DNA from: Verrucomicrobiota bacterium
GTDB lineage: Bacteria > Verrucomicrobiota > Verrucomicrobiia > Limisphaerales > JAFMIX01
NCBI GenBank assembly: GCA_026397895.1
Contig: JAPLTZ010000329.1
Span: 1,488-18,712 of the forward strand
Direction of reading: 5' to 3'
Length of the DNA stretch: 17,225 nt
Shown here one piece after another: positions 13,788-17,225 of this stretch. The stretch's first letter is position 1. Each line of letters opens with the position of its first letter. Under the pieces are notes generated by a model. The model saw nothing but the letters and a program-made list of their open reading frames with translations. It did not search any database and was not told the origin of the DNA. A program made the position numbers and the translations under genes.

Positions 13788-14587
13788 GCCAACCAACAAT
13801 CCTCGCCCAATACTTCCGCCTGGCGATCAACGTCGAGAAGCCGTCCATCGCCGTCGTCAACGCGCTCTCGAACGCCGCGCCCGTCATCGCCACCGGCGCC
13901 GCGCTGGAATTCGATTTCGCCTTCAGCGCCGGCGCGCTCGCCGATGGCACGATCCTCGACCTCTCCGTGTTCGACAGCATCGAGGTGAAGATTCAAGCGC
14001 CCGGCTCGCCGCACGCCTCCGGCGTCTTCATCGCCGCCAGCATCGCCGCCGCGAACTTTCAGGTGCTGGACACTGCCGCGCATTGGGCGGATGGGAGCAA
14101 GCAGCAGATCACCGTGGCCATCGCCGCCGCCGATAACATCCTCCAGCCCACGACCGGCAGCTCCGCGAATTACTGGCTCTGCATCTACGGCAAGCTCACC
14201 GCCGCCTCCGCCGCTGCGTGCGTTCCCGTCAAGGAAGCCGGCGATGCCGTCCCGCTCTGCTTCTTCCAGATCAACGTCATTGATTCCGGCATCCCCACCG
14301 CCGCCGCCGAACTGCCGCAGCATCTCAAGCTCGGCGGCAAGCTGCCGTTCATCTGCTCGCCCGCCAACGGCGGCGACGGCCTCACGCGCGATCTCATCCT
14401 CGGACCGGGACCGGCGGGCAGTTGGATCACCCAGGTGGATCAGGTGGGCTACAACGGCGCGGGGCAGGCGAAATATTCCTTCCTCTGCGATGTGGCCAGC
14501 GGCGGCGACGGCCTGTTCCGCGACGTGCTGCTCCAGCTTCAGGACGGCCAATACGTCCTCGCCATCGACCAGGACGGACACTCGTAA
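13784..14587 (+). CDS. Beta-rich tail or baseplate protein with a C-terminal duplicated motif
   Basis: A 267-residue protein from ATG 13784, overlapping the previous stop (ATGA). Upstream open sequence is Arg/His noise. The N-terminal about 190 residues are Ala/Ile/Thr-rich strands (GAALEFDFAFSAGALADGTI, KQQITVAIAAADNI, WLCIYGKLTAAS), like jelly-roll tail proteins. The C-terminus has two copies of a unit: F-I-C-S-P-A-N-G-G-D-G-L-T-R-D-L-I-L (about 197-214) and F-L-C-D-V-A-S-G-G-D-G-L-F-R-D-V-L-L (about 237-254). Each is followed by an aromatic and a D-Q-x-G end. The duplicated unit suggests a receptor-binding or fibre-docking surface. No export signal is present. Confidence 0.6.
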   Translation: MSQPTILAQYFRLAINVEKPSIAVVNALSNAAPVIATGAALEFDFAFSAGALADGTILDLSVFDSIEVKIQAPGSPHASGVFIAASIAAANFQVLDTAAHWADGSKQQITVAIAAADNILQPTTGSSANYWLCIYGKLTAASAAACVPVKEAGDAVPLCFFQINVIDSGIPTAAAELPQHLKLGGKLPFICSPANGGDGLTRDLILGPGPAGSWITQVDQVGYNGAGQAKYSFLCDVASGGDGLFRDVLLQLQDGQYVLAIDQDGHS

Positions 14588-14601
14588 GCCAAGGCAGAAT
14601 T

Positions 14602-15585
14602 ATGAATGAAGAATTAAGAAACAACGTCGGGAAACACCCGCTTATTTTGGCGATCATTTCTGCATTCTGCATTCTGCATTCTGCATTCGCCTCCGTTTAC
14701 AACGGCGTCTATGCTGACACCAACAACGCCATCCTGCCCGGCTACACGTTCAATGCCGCGAACCTCACCGGCAACGTATCCAGCAACCAGCTCCCCACGA
14801 ACCTGCTTTACACCGTTACACTTTCCGCCGCGACGAACACGCTGATGACGAATGTCACCGCGCAGATCGCCGCCGCGACGAACAGTGTGGCCACCAACAC
14901 CGCCGCCCTGCTCACCGCCGCGACGAATGCCGTGGCGACCAACCTCATCGCCCGCCTCTCCGCCGCGACGAACACGGTGGCGACGAATGTCACCGCGCAG
15001 ATTCTCACGGCCACCAACACCATCGCGACGAATACGGCCGCATTGCTCACCGCCGCCACGAACAGCGTGACCACCAACACCGCCGCGCAGATTTCCCTCG
15101 CGACGAATTCGGTGACCACCAACCTCACTGCCATTCTCGCCGGCAAGACCAATCCCGTCTTCAGCGGCACCGTCACCATCGGCGGCGTGACCCGCACGAG
15201 CTGGCCCACCGGCGCGGGCGTGACCACCAATGCCAGCGACCTCACCACCGGCACGCTCGATGCCGGGCGGCTGCCCGCCGCCGCCGTGACCAACAACGGC
15301 GCGGCCACGCTTGCCACGCTCACGCTGGACAGCGTCACGCGCTCCACCTGGCCGGCGGCGATTGACCCCACCACGAACGCCGCCGCGCTCACCACCGGCA
15401 CGCTGGATGACGCCCGGCTCTCCGCCCACGTCGTCACCAACACCGCCGGCGTCGGGCTCACCGTCGAGAACGACGGCCTGCGGATCGTCGGCGCGAACGG
15501 CAACCCGATGGCGCTGCATCATCTCAACCCGAACTGGCTCGTGAGCTGGGATGTCAACACCACCGGAGCTAATATACTCACTTAA
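14602..15585 (+). CDS. Fibre-like exported repeat protein, C-terminus apparently lost
   Basis: A 327-residue protein. Residues 1-30 look like a Sec signal peptide (NVGKHPLILAIISAFCILHS ending A-F-A/S). Residues 75-179 are seven tandem 15-residue units such as AAATNSVATNTAALL, predicted as a long, probably trimeric, coiled or beta-helical shaft. After them come fibre-type modules (PVFSGTVTIGGVTRTSWPTG, NASDLTTGTLDAGRLPAAAV, NAAALTTGTLDDARLS). The sequence then breaks at about 15571, where AT-rich DNA supplies a stop at 15585. A matching fibre end lies at 15702-15869 in another frame. Tail fibres normally bind the host surface. The call as phage fibre rests on repeats and order. Confidence 0.7.
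   Translation: MNEELRNNVGKHPLILAIISAFCILHSAFASVYNGVYADTNNAILPGYTFNAANLTGNVSSNQLPTNLLYTVTLSAATNTLMTNVTAQIAAATNSVATNTAALLTAATNAVATNLIARLSAATNTVATNVTAQILTATNTIATNTAALLTAATNSVTTNTAAQISLATNSVTTNLTAILAGKTNPVFSGTVTIGGVTRTSWPTGAGVTTNASDLTTGTLDAGRLPAAAVTNNGAATLATLTLDSVTRSTWPAAIDPTTNAAALTTGTLDDARLSAHVVTNTAGVGLTVENDGLRIVGANGNPMALHHLNPNWLVSWDVNTTGANILT
14658..14685 (+). repeat. Perfect four-copy heptanucleotide repeat in the fibre signal-peptide region
   Basis: TTCTGCA is repeated exactly four times (14658-14664, 14665-14671, 14672-14678, 14679-14685) and a partial TTC follows. It encodes the signal-peptide core (FCILHSA). Perfect short tandem repeats inside coding sequence are prone to slipped-strand change, and a one-unit change would shift the frame. 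Confidence 0.9.
14824..15138 (+). repeat. Seven tandem 45-bp units encoding 15-residue repeats
   Basis: Residues 75-179 of the first fibre protein are seven consecutive 15-residue units with consensus x-A-A-T-N-x-V-A-T-N-x-x-A-x-I/L (for example SAATNTVATNVTAQI and TAATNAVATNLIARL). At the DNA level the units share GCGACGAA and ACCAAC blocks, but they have diverged at third positions and are not identical. That indicates older duplication kept by protein selection. Confidence 0.85.
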
Positions 15586-15704
15586 ATCCGCACTAAGAGC
15601 CTGAGATGCCACTGTATTGGCTGGTGTTAGGTCGATTAACGCGACTAAAGCCTTGTAACGATCTGTAGTGAAAACAGAGGTGTTGGAAGATTTTCCACCG
15701 TGCT
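15571..15704 (+). other. AT-rich foreign-looking insert interrupting the first fibre gene
   Basis: About 134 bases, visibly poorer in GC than either side, lie between fibre sequence ending NTTGA (15556-15570) and fibre sequence resuming at GCT GTG ACT GAG (15705). Removing 15571-15704 rejoins the two fibre parts in one frame. A GCT triplet stands on both sides (15568-15570 and 15702-15704/15705-15707), consistent with a tiny target duplication or chance. No terminal inverted repeats were found. The minus strand of the insert is open in one frame (TTDRYKALVALIDLTPANTV), so it may be a fragment of another gene in reverse, or an assembly chimera. Confidence 0.5.
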
Positions 15705-15869
15705 GCTGTGACTGAGAACGCCAGTTTCTCCGGGGGCGGCACCGGCCTCACCGGCGTGAATGCCGCCACCACCGCCGCCGTCACCGGCTACCACGAGGAA
15801 ACCGTGACCGTGACCGCCGACAGCGGCGCGACGTGGACAAACCGCACCGTGCTGATCAAGGACTATTGA
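15702..15869 (+). pseudogene. Detached C-terminal end of the first fibre gene
   Basis: Open frame giving AVTENASFSGGGTGLTGVNA and then TTAAVTGYHEETVTVTADSG, ATWTNRTVLIKDY and TGA (15867-15869). ASFSGGGTGLTGVNA is a standard fibre module, like SFTGNGSGVTHINPA in the next gene. It has no sensible start of its own and lies in a different frame from 14602-15585, so it is read as the lost end of that gene. The stop is three bases before the next ATG. Confidence 0.6.
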
Positions 15870-15872
15870 ATT

Positions 15873-17225
15873 ATGAAATTTGAAATCAAAAACCTCCGCG
15901 TGGGCCTGCTGGCCTTTCTGCTTTCCGCTTTCAGCTTTTCAGCTTTTGCCGCGTTCAACTTCGTCGGCGTCTACACCACCACCAACGGCGCGCTGCTCGC
16001 GCCCACGAATTTTTTCAAGGTCAACAGCAACCTGCTCAACGCCGCCGTGGCCGCATCCGGCGGCGGCACGTCCACCAACGGCCTCGCCTCCACCAACTAC
16101 GTCAACACGGCCACGAATACGCTCTGGCTCGTGCTTTCCAATGCGGACTGGAACACGCTGCAATCAATGGCCGCGCTCTCCAACGCGCACCGCGCCGCGC
16201 TGACGTGGACGACGAACCGGTTTGACACGCAGGCCCTGACCAACGCAGCGTTGCAGGCGGGGATTGATGGGAAGCTGGCGCAGACGCTGACCAACAACCC
16301 GCCCATGTTTGTGAACGGAGACGCGGTGATTCCGTTGCTGCACGCCGCGCCAGGTGATTTTTGGGTGCCGCAAGACTCCCTGAAGGATTGGGAGTGGAGC
16401 ATCAACATCAGCGGCCACGCGGCCACGGCCACCGACCCGGACGCCGTCCACACCGGCGACATCGGCAACACCGTCCTCGCCCCGAACGGCGACGGGAGCG
16501 GGTTGGATTTGTCGGGCAACACTTCTGTGTCCGCCGCCAACGTCACCGGCCTCGGCACGATGGCGCTGGAAGATGCTGGCTCTTTCATCGCCAAAACAGA
16601 TGGGGAAGCGAACGGAACTTTCCGTTTTGTCGGAACAAACTATGTCACCAACACAAATCTGCTTTGGACGGATTGCGGCAGCGGATTATCATTGTGGACT
16701 TGGAGCGGAAACCGCTACACAAACATTTACACCGCCCCGCCGTTTGATTTGGGGTATGTGACGAACAGGTCAGGCGTGTGGACGCTTTGTGGAAGCGGTG
16801 GATCAGTCGTTTCGTCAAATTTAAGTTTCCCGACCGGACAGTGGCTTCCAGAAGGAGAATGTTTCTTGGATTCCCACTACGGCTGGACAACAAACGCTGT
16901 AACGGTAAATGACGGCAATGTGTCGGCAAACAGCTTCACCGGCAACGGCTCCGGTGTGACTCACATCAACCCGGCGAACATTGACGCCGGCACGGCGGCG
17001 ATTGACATTTCCGGCAACGCCGCCACCGCAGCCACCGCGAACTCGGCGCAATCGCTTTTGGAAGGCATCGGCGGGAATACGTTCGCCTACGCCGAGGACG
17101 GCGACAATCCGCGCTGGGTTTCCTCGCTGCAAATCTACGCGCCGAACTTCTCTGGCAATGTCGGCAGCACCAACATCACCGGCGCACTCACCAACAACAC
17201 CACCGGCAACGCGGCCACGGCGAGC
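15873..17225 (+). CDS. Second fibre-like exported protein, runs past the window end
   Basis: Open from ATG 15873 to the last base, 451 codons with no stop, so it is 3'-partial. Residues 1-26 look like a Sec signal peptide (RVGLLAFLLSAFSFSAFA, cleavage A-F-A/A). The body is Asn/Thr/Gly-rich with fibre modules: NITGHAATAT-like stretches, GDGSGLDLSGNTSVSAANVT (207-226), SFTGNGSGVTHINPANIDAG (354-373), IDISGNAATA and ITGALTNNTTGNAATA. Residues about 235-350 differ: they carry more Trp and Cys (WTDCGSGLSLWTWSGN; WTLCGSGGSV) and AT-richer codons, suggesting an exchanged receptor-binding module. A companion of the first fibre, following three bases after its remnant. Function as host-binding fibre is inferred. 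Confidence 0.75.
   Translation, partial: MKFEIKNLRVGLLAFLLSAFSFSAFAAFNFVGVYTTTNGALLAPTNFFKVNSNLLNAAVAASGGGTSTNGLASTNYVNTATNTLWLVLSNADWNTLQSMAALSNAHRAALTWTTNRFDTQALTNAALQAGIDGKLAQTLTNNPPMFVNGDAVIPLLHAAPGDFWVPQDSLKDWEWSINISGHAATATDPDAVHTGDIGNTVLAPNGDGSGLDLSGNTSVSAANVTGLGTMALEDAGSFIAKTDGEANGTFRFVGTNYVTNTNLLWTDCGSGLSLWTWSGNRYTNIYTAPPFDLGYVTNRSGVWTLCGSGGSVVSSNLSFPTGQWLPEGECFLDSHYGWTTNAVTVNDGNVSANSFTGNGSGVTHINPANIDAGTAAIDISGNAATAATANSAQSLLEGIGGNTFAYAEDGDNPRWVSSLQIYAPNFSGNVGSTNITGALTNNTTGNAATAS
15914..15942 (+). repeat. Heptanucleotide tract in the second fibre signal-peptide region
   Basis: CTTTCTG (15914-15920), CTTTCCG (15921-15927), CTTTCAG (15928-15934) and CTTTTCAG (15935-15942), then CTTTTG, form an imperfect period-7 array. 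It encodes the hydrophobic core FLLSAFSFSAF of the signal peptide. The last unit has one extra base, which marks past slippage or sequence drift. Confidence 0.75.

Noticed and set aside
14824..15138. CRISPR array or diversity-generating retroelement target
   Set aside because: Repeats are diverged 45-base coding units with no spacers, and no reverse transcriptase or template repeat is present.
15571..15704. Miniature inverted-repeat transposon
   Set aside because: No terminal inverted repeats, and only a doubtful 3-base flank match.

Overview
The window reads as the late region of a tailed double-stranded DNA phage or prophage, with essentially every gene on the plus strand. It is GC-rich and tightly packed. 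Most neighbouring genes overlap by ATGA, GTGA or TAATG, or sit a few bases apart. The host is probably a Verrucomicrobiota (Planctomycetota-Verrucomicrobiota group) bacterium. That is inference from three style features: heptanucleotide tracts encoding signal peptides, A-rich start contexts without a Shine-Dalgarno site (AATCATG, AATCGTATG), and Thr/Asn/Ala-rich exported fibre-like proteins. No tRNA, rRNA, CRISPR array, integrase, transposase or repressor was seen.

Layout. (1) Positions 1-2637 hold small accessory and probable lysis genes: a truncated C-terminus, a Cys-rich 80-aa protein, two lipoproteins, a 30-aa single-membrane-pass peptide, a class 3 lipase (start corrected to GTG 1448), and a membrane-anchored coiled-coil protein. 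Positions 575-966 are almost gene-free and carry terminator-like hairpins. (2) Positions 2634-5053 are a Mu-like packaging block: a winged-helix-like protein, a Mu gp27-like small terminase, and a Mu gp28-like large terminase. (3) Positions 5204-9525 are the head block: a damaged portal gene whose frame runs on into an SPP1 gp7/Mu gpF (MuF) head morphogenesis domain, an HK97-type prohead protease, and an HK97-fold major capsid protein with an unusual hydrophobic N-terminus. (4) Positions 9591-14587 hold head-tail joining and tail genes. One encodes a probable tail terminator fused to a chitobiase/hexosaminidase C-terminal-like domain; a tail-tube-like protein follows. (5) Positions 14602-17225 encode two fibre-like proteins with Sec signal peptides. 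The first appears broken by a foreign-looking insert of about 134 bp. The second runs off the window.

The genes fit one programme: packaging (TerS/TerL), portal and MuF, protease-driven capsid maturation, neck and tail tube, then fibres. No tape-measure or sheath gene lies in the window.

The most notable points are these. Period-7 nucleotide repeats lie inside three of the four lipoprotein or exported-protein signal-peptide regions, and one of them is perfect and potentially phase-variable. The portal gene and the first fibre gene both look damaged. Several virion proteins have membrane or export signals. Two mutually exclusive GC-rich hairpins follow the capsid gene. A signal peptide lies inside the post-capsid protein.
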